This document shows positions 18,401-26,607 of a DNA stretch of 64,000 bases, piece by piece. The position numbers and the translations under genes were made by a program. This DNA is from Terriglobia bacterium (lineage in GTDB: Bacteria > Acidobacteriota > Terriglobia > JAIQFV01). The DNA is taken from NCBI GenBank assembly GCA_020073085.1, contig JAIQFV010000020.1, positions 1-64,000 on the forward strand, read 5' to 3'. A model generated the notes under the pieces. That model did no database searches. It had not been told where the DNA came from and saw only the letters and a list, made by a program, of their open reading frames with translations. Position 1 is the first letter of the stretch, and each line of letters opens with the position of its first letter.

Positions 18401-20731
18401 CCGAACCGAGAACCCGGTATTCCAGAGCTCGGCCTCTCCGAGCAGCCCTTCGTTACCACTTAGTCCTTCATAATTGAATTTTAGGAGCCCGCAGTCCTCG
18501 AGATTGGGAGCGGTCACGCGCCATCCGCGCTGAAGATCCCGGTAGAGGAAGTAATCAATCACGCGGCGGAGAGCGTCATGCGTCGCATTCCTGGCGGGGC
18601 CGCGCACTTCGGAATCTGCCGCATAATCGTCGAATCGCAATTGCATCGCATCGAAGACACTTCGCGACAACTCGCCGTGAGTAAGACCAACAGGGCTTCT
18701 CTCTTGCGTTGCCTTGTGCAGTGCTGACCGCAGAAGGGCAACCTGAGCGAAGTCATTAAAGTGGCCCGCCTGCAGGGAAGCGTCCTGGCGGTTGTCTGTA
18801 AAGCTGAGGAGCTTGCGTGCCTCCGGCTTCAGGTCTCTATCTCCTTGCAGTTCGATAAGCGAGCGGACGGCCAGGATCGTGGTGGCGGTGCTTCGGTTGT
18901 CGACACCCAGCGTCGCCAGCTTGTTGCGCTCTGATCGCTGGCTCCTAGTGTAGGCCACGCCGCAAGATGGCTCCAGACAGAAGAGGAAGTTGCGACGGAT
19001 GAGGGCAGCCGGCATTCCTTCACCCTCGCGAGAAATCCGCCCCGCAGCATCGACGAAGACAGATTCGGGAACATCGACCCGTGAGTCTGGACGAACGCGC
19101 TCTACGCCCTGAGAGGTCGTCTCCTTCATAAAGTCAGGCAGTCGCTCGAGGAAAGCTTGACCTTCCGTTCGCGGCCAGGGTGCGTCCTTAGAGACGTACA
19201 GGTAGGCATCACTGGTTCCGTCATCGATGCTTTCGCGGCGGTCCTCGCGTGGGAGCAAAATCTTTCCTTGCTCGTTGGAGACCACCGTCACGCGATAGTA
19301 GGCCGTGCCACAATGTCGACAGAAGACCAACGGAAAAAGCGGCTTGTCGGGTTCGCCTGGTTTGGCTGCTTTCTTCGCCATCTCGAGATGACGTGTATCC
19401 TCAGGCTCGAGCGTGGACCACACTGTATCCCCCCGGGTGAAGAACTGGTGCAGCCGAAAGGCGAAGATGGGGAAGCGGCTCGATTCACTGCGACGAAGAT
19501 TTGCTCCGTGCAGGAGGAAGCGGCGCAGGACTGCTGGACATTGCTCGGGGTCAGTGCCGGTCAGGTCGGCGAGTTCCGACGCCGCACTCTTCTGGTTTTC
19601 GATTTCGTCGCCCTGAAGTCGGCGGGGTGCTTGGCGGATCAGGTTCTTGGTCCCTTCTTCCTCCTGAACCCCAAACGTGGACTCGATCCATGATGCCAGA
19701 GGATGGAGACGGAACTCGTCGTACTTCTCTGGGGGGGCGGCGTCAGACGTGACGGCAGCCCGGATCGTCTCGATCACCCGGTTGTCTGTGAGATCGACCT
19801 CAGGCGTCGAGCGCTCCAATGTCTCGCCGATGACTTGCTCCGGTCCAAATTTCACTCCGAAAAGCGATTGAGCTACTTTCGCGACCTCGCGTCGTTGGTC
19901 GTCCGTGGATCGGCCACTGGCCATCGTCGCCGATGTTCCGATGCAAATGATGTCGTGACCACCGAAGGCCTGCCGGCATCGCCGGATCAGGAGCGCCACG
20001 TCCGCCCCTTGGCGTCCCCGATAAGTGTGGAGTTCATCAAAGACGAGAAAGCGCAGACCTTGCGCGGCCCGAACCAGTTCGCGATCCTCGGTTCGCGTGA
20101 GCAGAAGCTCGAGCATCATGTAGTTCGTGAGTAGAACGTCCGGCGGATTGCTCCTGATCGATTCGCGGGCGTCGCCTTTTTCCTGCCCTGTGTACTTGGC
20201 GAAGCGAACTGGAGACTGACCCTCAGGATATCCCTTCTCGAGAAACTTTTTGAGTTCTTCCTCCTGACTATTCGCCAATGCATTCATCGGGTACACCACG
20301 ATGGCTTGAATGCCACGTCCCGAACCGTTGCGGAGGACATGGTCCACGATCGGCACGATGTAGGTAAGGCTCTTTCCGGACCCCGTACCGCTGGTCAGGA
20401 CATAAGACTTCCCCTCTTTGGCCTTGACGATCGCCGAGCGCTGGTGTTCATGAAGGATAAGTTTTGCGCCACTATGATCGGAGTCGGATTTGTTGATACG
20501 GAAGATGCGGGCACACTCGGTATGCAGAACACCCTGCCCCACCAAATCATCGATGGTCCCGCTGGGGAGAAACGTCGGATTGAGCTGGAGAAGCGGCTCA
20601 GGCCAGAACGCCCCTGCATTTAGGGCGTTGTCGACATGCTGGTTAATCCGGGGGTCCCGAATCTTGATGAAGCTCCGCGTATAGCTTTGATAGTCGGCAA
20701 CCAGCCGCGATCTGAGATCAAAGACGTCCAT
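15452..20731 (-). CDS. YprA/DUF1998 helicase fused to a Vsr-like nuclease
   Basis: 1759 residues. Helicase motifs: TSGTGSGKSLTY (Walker A, about 115), FDELHTYRGRQG (motif II, about 230), GTSATMASG (motif III) and QRSGRAGRGG (motif VI, about 1050). A CPKCGY...CDRCG zinc ribbon lies near 1345. The DUF1998/MZB region (YEASEGGAGVLRQL, then HC-x3-C-x2-C near 1600) is that of MrfA/YprA and of DISARM DrmA/DrmB. The last ~90 residues hold QPDFFY, AAIYIDGPPHD and MGYIVIRFHH, matching the Vsr/DUF559 short-patch nuclease fold. DISARM usually carries its nuclease (DrmC, PLD type) as a separate gene, so this fusion is a variant. ATG 20731 follows AGGAG. First gene of the operon. Confidence 0.85.
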   Translation of the reverse strand: MDVFDLRSRLVADYQSYTRSFIKIRDPRINQHVDNALNAGAFWPEPLLQLNPTFLPSGTIDDLVGQGVLHTECARIFRINKSDSDHSGAKLILHEHQRSAIVKAKEGKSYVLTSGTGSGKSLTYIVPIVDHVLRNGSGRGIQAIVVYPMNALANSQEEELKKFLEKGYPEGQSPVRFAKYTGQEKGDARESIRSNPPDVLLTNYMMLELLLTRTEDRELVRAAQGLRFLVFDELHTYRGRQGADVALLIRRCRQAFGGHDIICIGTSATMASGRSTDDQRREVAKVAQSLFGVKFGPEQVIGETLERSTPEVDLTDNRVIETIRAAVTSDAAPPEKYDEFRLHPLASWIESTFGVQEEEGTKNLIRQAPRRLQGDEIENQKSAASELADLTGTDPEQCPAVLRRFLLHGANLRRSESSRFPIFAFRLHQFFTRGDTVWSTLEPEDTRHLEMAKKAAKPGEPDKPLFPLVFCRHCGTAYYRVTVVSNEQGKILLPREDRRESIDDGTSDAYLYVSKDAPWPRTEGQAFLERLPDFMKETTSQGVERVRPDSRVDVPESVFVDAAGRISREGEGMPAALIRRNFLFCLEPSCGVAYTRSQRSERNKLATLGVDNRSTATTILAVRSLIELQGDRDLKPEARKLLSFTDNRQDASLQAGHFNDFAQVALLRSALHKATQERSPVGLTHGELSRSVFDAMQLRFDDYAADSEVRGPARNATHDALRRVIDYFLYRDLQRGWRVTAPNLEDCGLLKFNYEGLSGNEGLLGEAELWNTGFSVREGREAEQLIDTPTALRLCPVVTREEILRTLLDVMRRSLAVKVDVLDPQRQLDLVEQTKPRLLEDTVWYLEDARGLTKSEVAYPRSKRQQDRYGFFISSYGSYGRYLKRSLATHLPDGHRLGRPEVDEVIRFLFLALKRYGIVEQVRSGRDNDDPGYQMNADALRWLPGDGEIRPIDRTRLLEAGEIPPEVNRYFVECYRHFVDLKCVLEAREHTAQVASEDRQEREDRFRTGDLPLLFCSPTMELGVDIAQLNLVNLRNVPPTPANYAQRSGRAGRGGQPALVFTYCAGRSPHDQYFYREPSKMVAGSVAPPPIDLRNRDLIRSHLNAIWMEVAKPDLGRTLTTVLDLTSSDGKLPLPVKDVLRQELHNPAHHAAALAKANQLIAGIRGELETTVWFDENWGAEVLNQVERSFDSACERWRSLYRSAVRQRELHHRIIGDHARPEIERNHSRRLRAQAESQIRLLTEAEGIYEGDFYSYRYFASEGFLPGYNFPRLPLSAYVPGRRQRKGHDEFVSRPRFLAISEFGPRALVYHEGARYRVYKVNLDFGSDDIEATHELVTATMKRCPKCGYAHMEQGINLSELCDRCGVALDGTARIENLIQLQNVSLKLAQRITCDEEERQRFGYKLVSSYRFPEIGGKLDRKDAEVFCDGTLALRLSYGDSTDLYRINLGWARQRGTQPPGFNLDLERGYWSRNQADEEDQDDATAQSRLQRVVPYVKDAKNALVMRFEPPRSGPEMAGLQAAFKQAIQQNFQLEPRELSCEPMPSAQDRQEILFYEASEGGAGVLRQLVEDPAVLPVLARRALVICHYDPDALEDRGASHCGRACYECLLDYGNQPDHKDLDRALIRDLMSELSRAECRPAGGAGSRAERMIALRKRCDSQLEKRWLDMVDELMLRPPTDGQYKIPGYFSQPDFFYREHNAAIYIDGPPHDGADKIRDDDGTTQALKEMGYIVIRFHHKADWLAIFLRHPDIFGVPRT

Positions 20732-20867
20732 CCAATTGCTCCTGACTATGCCGTTCTGGATTAAATCTCTACAATGAAACGTCGACGGTGTGAATCGAAA
20801 GCCCTTGTGGCGCGCGCTGCTTGCCGCATACGATCGACAGGTTGGTTGGGGATTAAGCTGTCGTTAT

Positions 20868-21518
20868 TCATTGCCACGCCTTCATCACTTCTTTCGCAGC
20901 ACTCTTGAAGGCGGTGAAGTAGATCTCGTACCGACGCTGTGTTGGTGAGGAGCGAAACACGGTCCGCAAGAAGGGGCCAGGGCGGCGACGGGGGTGAGGC
21001 AGTGTAGATACCCCCGGCACCTTCTCTCGGAACACGCGAAGTGAGTGGTCGCTCTGATGAGCAATGGCATTGCGTATCCAAACCGCCTGTTGGATGTGGG
21101 TTTGGTTGGGCTCACTTATTTGACTGAGTGGCCGACCTTGATTCACAAGCAGGGAAGCCATCGCAATCCCCTGCTTGAGCGATGGGAGGGAGATATAGTC
21201 TTTGTCAGGGTAAAGCAACAAACGGCGTAGGGCAGCACGTGATTGAAACTCCACGTGACGGTAGTTCGTCCGACTGCGGCTTTCGCGACCACATGAGGCT
21301 TCGATTATACTGTCCTCCATGAAGGACTGCCACCTGGCGCATACAGAGAGGAAAGCAGACGTGTAAAGCAACTCTGCGTCGGTGACCGAGACCTCGCGGT
21401 TAACGAGATGCTTCTCGAGTCTTTCGACGCAACCGGCCAAGCGATCAATGTGCCGTTGGAATGACTCCGAGAGTGCTTCAATGGGCTGCAAGGTGGAGTT
21501 CCTTCGCCAGAAATACAT
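20868..21518 (-). CDS. HEPN-domain protein paired with DUF262
   Basis: About 216 residues from ATG 21518, overlapping the end of the DUF262 gene by 41 bases; longer starts lie further inside that gene. The helical body has WIRNAIAHQSDHS, the R-x4-H motif of HEPN ribonuclease domains. An earlier helix, ELLYTSAFLSVCARWQSFMEDSI, is typical of MAE_28990/RiboL-PSP-type HEPN proteins, which are known to sit next to DUF262 proteins. Likely an RNA-cutting effector or toxin whose partner senses or restrains it. The tail beyond the motif is basic. Confidence 0.75.
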   Translation of the reverse strand: MYFWRRNSTLQPIEALSESFQRHIDRLAGCVERLEKHLVNREVSVTDAELLYTSAFLSVCARWQSFMEDSIIEASCGRESRSRTNYRHVEFQSRAALRRLLLYPDKDYISLPSLKQGIAMASLLVNQGRPLSQISEPNQTHIQQAVWIRNAIAHQSDHSLRVFREKVPGVSTLPHPRRRPGPFLRTVFRSSPTQRRYEIYFTAFKSAAKEVMKAWQ

Positions 21519-22557
21519 GGCGCAGATCTCGGCGTACCTTGTCACCGGTCGAACGCTCAACTGCGTCTTGGATTTTCGTCGGTAGGGTCTTCGCACGAAT
21601 CCTGTCGCTGACTTTCACAAGGTTCTGATCCAATGATGACGGCAGTTTGGCTTTTGGCGTGCCCTTGGTCAATGGCGACCCAATGCCATACATGTGGTCG
21701 TAGACCACGCCAAACAACGAGTAGAAGAGGGCGGGTCTGGAGAAACTGGTGTCAGCTAAGATACTTCCAGCAGCGGAGTTGATACTATCAAGAGTCGTCC
21801 GGAAGCGTTGCTGAAGAATGTCGGCATGCGGCAACCCACTATCATACTCCCGGTAGTAATCAGAAATCGCCTTTTGTTTCTTCGCTGTGATGCCGTGCAG
21901 GATGGTAAGAAGATACTCAGAAACGGCTTCCGCTTCCTCCATGCGCGCGATGGCGTCGTCGCTGAATAGTCGCCAGCGTCGCCACGTGTCAAGGTGCTGG
22001 AACCCCAACTCATACACCAGGCTCTTGAAGAAGCCGTGGTATTCCGCATTGCGAATCTCCTGCTGCGTGAGACGCAGTCCTGTGGAGTTCAAACGCGCAA
22101 AGATTCTGAAGACAACATCATCGCCCACCGATGATGGGAATACATGTGTGCTCAATTCATAGTCAAGGATGTCGTGTTTCACTGAGTCCGGGAACTGTTT
22201 GAAGCGCTTGCCCGCAATGGACTCATTGTGGTCCTGACGTACCATGAAGTCATCCTTTGCTGCGTCATAGTCCGGTAGCGCAGAGGAATCGAGAAATGAG
22301 ATCAGCGTGCGGAGGCGTTGTTGTCCATCAACAACTTCCATAGTCATCTTGAGGCTCTTCAGGTCTTGAACTTGACGTAGAAAGATGATGGGAATGGGAT
22401 ACCCTCTCACAATACTATCAATGAACTGGGACTTTGCCGGCGGCTTCCAGACCTCCCTACGCTGGAAGATCGGTTTGAGCTCGAGTATTCCCGAGCGCTG
22501 CCAGTCGAGGAACTGAGCTATCGTGAATACGGTTTTGGTGGGGCGCAGGCTTGCCAT
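21478..22557 (-). CDS. DUF262 (ParB-like, GmrSD N-terminal type) protein
   Basis: 359 residues; ATG 22557 follows GAGAGGAAA. Near the N terminus FQRREVWKPPAKSQFIDSI and YPIPIIFLRQ precede EVVDGQQRLRTLISFL, the D-G-Q-Q-R signature of DUF262, a ParB/sulfiredoxin-related nucleotide-binding fold also found in GmrS of type IV restriction systems. No HNH nuclease (GmrD, DUF1524) follows; a HEPN gene does. Such DUF262-HEPN pairs are classed as defence or toxin-antitoxin-like units. The start of a minus-strand transcript that could run on into the DISARM-like operon 137 bases downstream. Confidence 0.8.
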   Translation of the reverse strand: MASLRPTKTVFTIAQFLDWQRSGILELKPIFQRREVWKPPAKSQFIDSIVRGYPIPIIFLRQVQDLKSLKMTMEVVDGQQRLRTLISFLDSSALPDYDAAKDDFMVRQDHNESIAGKRFKQFPDSVKHDILDYELSTHVFPSSVGDDVVFRIFARLNSTGLRLTQQEIRNAEYHGFFKSLVYELGFQHLDTWRRWRLFSDDAIARMEEAEAVSEYLLTILHGITAKKQKAISDYYREYDSGLPHADILQQRFRTTLDSINSAAGSILADTSFSRPALFYSLFGVVYDHMYGIGSPLTKGTPKAKLPSSLDQNLVKVSDRIRAKTLPTKIQDAVERSTGDKVRRDLRHVFLAKELHLAAH

Positions 22558-23518
22558 GTTAGGTTTCCTCTCATGTGTTCGCGCTCTGGCAGTTGATAGC
22601 TATCTGTCTGCCCAACTTATAAATATAAGGTTTCCAGATACCCCCATCATCATAGTTTTCCCTCCTGATAAATCTCCGATGGAAAGCTTTTCCAAGCCCC
22701 CTTTAGTCAAAGGATTGGGGGCATTTCTGTCTTTAGCGTGCATCTTATATGGCTTCCGTCCAAACGTTTGCGATAATTCTCAAAGACAGTCACCCAGCCT
22801 GCACAGGTAACGCCCACCTCGGTTCAGTACATCCGTATCTGCTGCTAACGGATCGTGGACTTCACTTCTCTGTGATTTAGAAGCTCTTGCATCCGGCAGG
22901 TATTGGAGCCCTCCTATACGGAGTCGTTGCAAGACAACGGGACAATACGCGAACACTCACGTGCCTAATCATTCCGTCCTCCCGCACCTCTTCTGTACCG
23001 TTCAGTTCGTGGAATGGGATCGCATGTAAGGAAGCATCAAGCGCCAGCCCGTCGGAACAATCTCGGGGGCCGACCCGGGGGCGGCTGGCGACGAGTGAAT
23101 TCTACTCCCCGAAGAGATTTCGATTCAAGCAGATTTCATCTCAAATGATGCGGGAGGGATCCTCTAGGAACTGGTACCGTTTGAGTTGCGCCGAATCGGG
23201 GGCAAGAAGATTCGTTATTCCAAGATCAACGCGGAGAATGCCTCGCCATCGCGCAGACATGTCCTAGGACGCGCCTGAAGGAATCTTGTGAAGTGAAGGG
23301 CCGCGGTGAACTCAGGGGCACCATTTTAGAGTAAAAAATTTGGTTACCATTTTGGTGCACACCTAGATCAAGAACGTCGCAATTGGTCACCCTCAGCAAA
23401 GGCGAGAAAACCTCACGGCAGGTGTATAAACATTGGTTAATCTCACATTGTCGCCATCGATCGCAGAAACCCTTTGCGCATCTGTTAACTTAAGGGTTGG
23501 AGGTTCGAGTCCGTTTTG
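22558..23518. other. Non-coding stretch between two defence/element blocks
   Basis: About 960 bases without a supported gene. Frames are short and lack ribosome sites. Near 22990-23250 there are short frames of no clear composition. Near the right end the bases TTGGAGGTTCGAGTCC resemble a tRNA T-arm, but the stem and anticodon do not fold. The promoter of the DUF262 operon should lie in the first ~150 bases, which are A/T-rich. Confidence 0.4.
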
Positions 23519-24439
23519 TCATTCTTTTCTCTTCTTCTTGCGGTAAGGCTTGCGGCCGCCTGGCCGAATGGCATCTGGGCGTACTTGGAATTTACTTTGT
23601 TCAATTGGAACAACAAGCTGACCTCCTCTCTTTAATTTTTCCTCTTTTTGTTCCTTCCTCTTTTTCTTGCGCTTCCTTTCTGCGCGGGCCTGTATCTTCT
23701 TTGCTTTTTGGGGATTCCTTTTGCGCCACTTCTTGACACGACACTCGGAGCAGGTTTTTTTGTCGGCACGTACCAACCAATAGGCCTCCTTGCAGAAAGA
23801 GCATTGTCGAACGCGGGCGATGTCCACATGTCGGAGTGTTAATTGGAAATTTTCGTAAATACTCGAGCTCAGCCTTATCCGATTCCGACCCCTCTTGTTG
23901 AGCCAGTTGGAACTGGAAAAAGGTCCGTCAATGCATCTCCTTCTGAGTTCTTCTTGGGTCTCATATGGTCCGACGTAGTCCAGCAGAGTCCTCATCGATA
24001 GCGAGTGTTTAATGGCGTGACGCTTTTCCTTGAATCTGCGGAGAGCCCGAAATGCCCAGTCGAGTGTTCCTGGGAAAGCAAAGTGAAATGCTTTTCTGAA
24101 TTTAGATTGACCACGTGCTTGGGACAACTCGAGCAGATCCTCTCGGATCCCTGCGAAGAAAAGGTAAAACTCTAGTGTCCCAACTGGGTCGCCTAGAATA
24201 ATCAATGGTGAGCGGCTGAACTTTGGGCCAGCACTTTTGATGGTGGACTCAAATTTCGTCAATAAAACCTCAGGCGGCAGATCAAACCAGCCTTTGAGAT
24301 CCTTCATCTTCCAAAGGTCTCCAGCCCACTTCGCCTGATCGATAAACCACTCCATGTTCTGATTCCAGAAACGGATCTCGCCGGTTTTTTCTTCCCGACC
24401 GCGTGCAGCAGGAATTTTTGACTTAAGGGGTGCCTTCAT
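23519..24439 (-). CDS. Protein with C-terminal zinc finger and long basic tail
   Basis: 306 residues, no membrane segment. Residues 1-200 are helical (EFYLFFAGIREDLLELSQA, FPGTLDWAFRALRRF). Around 215-245 lies CSFCKEAYWLVRADKKTC followed by SECRVKKWRKRN, a C-x2-C...C-x2-C zinc ribbon resembling CGNR-type fingers at the ends of bacterial regulators. The last 60 residues are almost all Lys/Arg/Glu, suggesting nucleic-acid binding. It diverges from the replication-type gene at 24536, so both may share the 96-base intergenic control region. Probably a regulator of the small integrated element. Confidence 0.6.
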   Translation of the reverse strand: MKAPLKSKIPAARGREEKTGEIRFWNQNMEWFIDQAKWAGDLWKMKDLKGWFDLPPEVLLTKFESTIKSAGPKFSRSPLIILGDPVGTLEFYLFFAGIREDLLELSQARGQSKFRKAFHFAFPGTLDWAFRALRRFKEKRHAIKHSLSMRTLLDYVGPYETQEELRRRCIDGPFSSSNWLNKRGRNRIRLSSSIYENFQLTLRHVDIARVRQCSFCKEAYWLVRADKKTCSECRVKKWRKRNPQKAKKIQARAERKRKKKRKEQKEEKLKRGGQLVVPIEQSKFQVRPDAIRPGGRKPYRKKKRKE

Positions 24440-24535
24440 CGGACACTCGTGACCGTTAGCGTGGGAGTTCGACTGTGAATGTCGCTTAGTATTTACTCCA
24501 AAGCCAACTGAAAAGCCAGAGGCTCAGATCGAACG

Positions 24536-25366
24536 GTGAGTATCAAAGTCGCGAAAATAGTCTGGGAGTTTTCACAGCACAGGGGTAACGCCTTGGTCCT
24601 ACTGTTGGCGATCGCCGACCATGCTCATGACGACGGAACAGGCGCGTGGCCCAGTGAGTCTCGGTTAGCCAAAATGACTCGATTGAGCAAACGCACTGTT
24701 CGGCGCCTTCTTCGCGTACTCGAGAGGTCCGGGGAGATTTCGACCCTTGTTGGCCGCGGCCGAGGGGGGACAAACTTATATGCCGTCACCCTAATCGGAC
24801 GTGACGAGATGGCCCCCCAGGACGGACGCCCTCAGACGGTCCCACGGACAACAGGAGTCGCCCCGAGGACACCGGTGTCCTCCCCCCTGGGGACAAGGGT
24901 GTCCGCCGAACCATCAGTGGAAATATTAAAACAACCCCCAAGAACCAGAAATAAACCGCGAAAGAACGATTTCGTGCCCCCCGAGGACGACGATGTCTGG
25001 TTTGAGATGAGCGATAGGGGACTGGGGCCTACCGAGGCCGAGGAGCAGGCGGCTGCGTTCATAGACCACCATGAGACCCGCGGCTGGATCCTGCGTGGAG
25101 GGACCCGGATGGTTGACTGGAAAGCGGCCGTCGGCACCTGGATACGTTACATGAAGCAATTCTCATCCGGAGGCAACAATGGAACAGGAAAACAAACAGC
25201 AAGTCCTGCTCAACAGCGAGCCCAACGAACCGACGAAGCCAGCCGGCGATTTCTCGAGCGTACTCACCCGGTGGATGAATCTCTGGAGCCACGCGCTGGA
25301 CCGGGAACTGAACGAGAAGAAACTCGCCGCCTACGCGCTCATGTTGAACCACATTCACCCCACTGA
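24536..25366 (+). CDS. HTH replication-organiser-like protein (phage O type)
   Basis: 276 residues from a GTG start. The first ~90 residues form a winged helix (GNALVLLLAIADHAHDDGTG, then SESRLAKMTRLSKRTVRRLL), as in phage replication protein O/DnaD-like organisers. A Pro/Arg-rich linker follows, then a C-terminal block with DWKAAVGTWIRYMKQF (about 190-205), the typical end of such proteins. After that the frame continues for another ~60 unusual residues overlapping the next gene by 188 bases, as if the original stop had been lost. Likely replication initiation for the element ending at the tRNA. Confidence 0.65.
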   Translation: MSIKVAKIVWEFSQHRGNALVLLLAIADHAHDDGTGAWPSESRLAKMTRLSKRTVRRLLRVLERSGEISTLVGRGRGGTNLYAVTLIGRDEMAPQDGRPQTVPRTTGVAPRTPVSSPLGTRVSAEPSVEILKQPPRTRNKPRKNDFVPPEDDDVWFEMSDRGLGPTEAEEQAAAFIDHHETRGWILRGGTRMVDWKAAVGTWIRYMKQFSSGGNNGTGKQTASPAQQRAQRTDEASRRFLERTHPVDESLEPRAGPGTEREETRRLRAHVEPHSPH

Positions 25367-25775
25367 GCTCGATCGCGCGTGCAAGGATCTCTCACCGATC
25401 ACGACGTTTCCCGCGCCGGGAGATATTAACCGCGCCTGGTTGGAACCGCACGCGAAGGCGGCGTTGGACAGCGTGTTCAAGTTCATCTCCGAATGGGGAA
25501 CTAATCCGGTGCGCCGCATCAAGGCAAGACTACAACCATTTGGTGAAACGGATCCCCGCGGCAAGGAGGGCATCACCCTTGACTACGAACTCCCTCCCGC
25601 CTTTGATCCAGTCACGGCCGCTGCCATCCTGAGTGCCGGCGGCCTCGATGCCATCGCACGATCCCAGGAAACGGAAAAATCGTTCTACTTCACGCAGTCC
25701 CACTGGGTTAAGAACTACATCCAAGCTGCGACCGAGTCGGCACGTAAAAGTCGCTTGGAAGGTGAACGTCTTTGA
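25179..25775 (+). CDS. Replication-accessory-like protein of the element
   Basis: 198 residues. GGAGG sits right before ATG 25179, so the start is sound even though it lies inside the previous gene. The middle (ALMLNHIHPTELDRACKDL, then TFPAPGDINRAW) resembles the helical domains of phage replisome loader/P-type proteins, where one helix-rich protein counts on an O-type partner upstream. No ATPase motif is visible. Family not recognised with confidence; assignment rests on position and general build. Confidence 0.55.
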   Translation: MEQENKQQVLLNSEPNEPTKPAGDFSSVLTRWMNLWSHALDRELNEKKLAAYALMLNHIHPTELDRACKDLSPITTFPAPGDINRAWLEPHAKAALDSVFKFISEWGTNPVRRIKARLQPFGETDPRGKEGITLDYELPPAFDPVTAAAILSAGGLDAIARSQETEKSFYFTQSHWVKNYIQAATESARKSRLEGERL

Positions 25776-26126
25776 CTTCATTTCATCTTGTGGTTTTTCA
25801 GAAATGGAATCGGGGTGTCAAACTCAGTAGTCCATTAAGCATCACGAGGAGCAGGGCTGAGGCGACCTGAACGGGGATGAAGTCCGCGATTGGCCCTTGG
25901 AGGCTTGGCTCTGGCCAAGTTTTTGGGTGTGGTGACAACTGAAATCAAGAAATTCTACTGACGACATGGAGAAGCACCAAGTGGAAGGCAGGTGCGATAC
26001 ATCTGCAAGAACGAACATATCGAAGTTTGTAGAGCAATCCTTCGGAGCCATAGGCTGAGAAATCAATTCAGATTTTCCTCCAGATCGTAAGCTTCGTTGC
26101 TCAATTAAATCGAGGTGAAAACATCA
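25776..26126. other. Non-coding stretch before the excisionase gene
   Basis: About 350 bases with no supported gene; the only closed frame (from ATG 25964) is 30 codons. GAGGTG just before 26127 is the ribosome site of the excisionase gene. Confidence 0.4.
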
Positions 26127-26363
26127 ATGATCGAAAAGCGGCTTATCAATATTCGTGAGCTTTCTGAATGGACTGGGTTTACGGAGGGGACTCTTTACCA
26201 GTGGGCGCACATGGGCAAGATTCCTTGCGTGAGGCCAAACGGTTCAAGAAGATGCTTGAGGTTTGACGTGATCGCTATCGAAGAGTGGATTCAAACCAAC
26301 TCCAGTGAAGCATCGGTCGCTGGAGAAAAAAGCTTGACACGCCCAACGGGTGATGTAACATAA
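26127..26363 (+). CDS. Excisionase / MerR-like HTH_17 DNA-binding protein
   Basis: 78 residues from ATG 26127, eight bases after GAGGTGAA; the in-frame GTG upstream is that ribosome site itself. LINIRELSEWTGFTEGTLYQ, then HMGKIPCVRPNGSRRCLRFD and IEEWI, is the standard winged-helix excisionase/helix-turn-helix 17 pattern. It sits two genes before the integrase, as Xis genes do, and its end overlaps the promoter of the XRE gene. Likely directs excision of the element by the integrase. Confidence 0.8.
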   Translation: MIEKRLINIRELSEWTGFTEGTLYQWAHMGKIPCVRPNGSRRCLRFDVIAIEEWIQTNSSEASVAGEKSLTRPTGDVT

Positions 26364-26370
26364 TGTTACA
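26334..26370 (+). promoter_or_regulatory. Promoter with palindromic operator before the XRE gene
   Basis: TTGACA (26334-26339), 16 bases, then TAACAT as the -10 hexamer. Overlapping the -10 is a perfect palindrome GTAACATAATGTTAC (26355-26369), two bases before the ATG. An operator this close to the start would let the XRE protein shut off its own gene and the overlapping integrase gene. The transcript would be leaderless or nearly so. Confidence 0.65.
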
Positions 26371-26607
26371 ATGACTGGCGACACTCTCAGGCGGCTCAGG
26401 AACTCCCTCGACATGACGCAGGAAGCATTTGCTCGATGCGCCCATGTTCACAGGGTCACGCTGGCTCGATGGGAAGCGGAGTTGGTGCCGATTCCTCCAA
26501 TTGTTGAGTGGGCCTTCAATCTGCTTCGGGAGAATCGTCAGCTCAAACAAAAACTTAAGCAGAAAGGAGCAAAGAAATCCTATGGGCGTATTCAGAAAAA
26601 AGGGTAG
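26371..26607 (+). CDS. XRE/Cro-family repressor
   Basis: 78 residues. TLRRLRNSLDMTQEAFARCA, then VHRVTLARWE, is the classic Cro/C1-type helix-turn-helix (residues 5-40). A short helical tail with Lys/Gln repeats follows (RENRQLKQKLKQK). There is almost no leader, so translation is probably of a near-leaderless message. Its 3' end overlaps the integrase start by 26 bases, so the two are expressed together. The palindrome over its -10 is the likely binding site. Confidence 0.8.
   Translation: MTGDTLRRLRNSLDMTQEAFARCAHVHRVTLARWEAELVPIPPIVEWAFNLLRENRQLKQKLKQKGAKKSYGRIQKKG

Noticed and set aside
16586-20134. Several plus-strand frames of 140-220 codons opposite the YprA helicase
   Set aside because: Antisense shadows; composition rich in Arg/Leu/Val without domain signs.
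23484-23515. TTGGAGGTTCGAGTCC as the 3' half of a tRNA gene
   Set aside because: The T-loop fits, but stems pair poorly and no anticodon or acceptor stem can be built; not identical to the 3' end of the tRNA-Ala at 27790.
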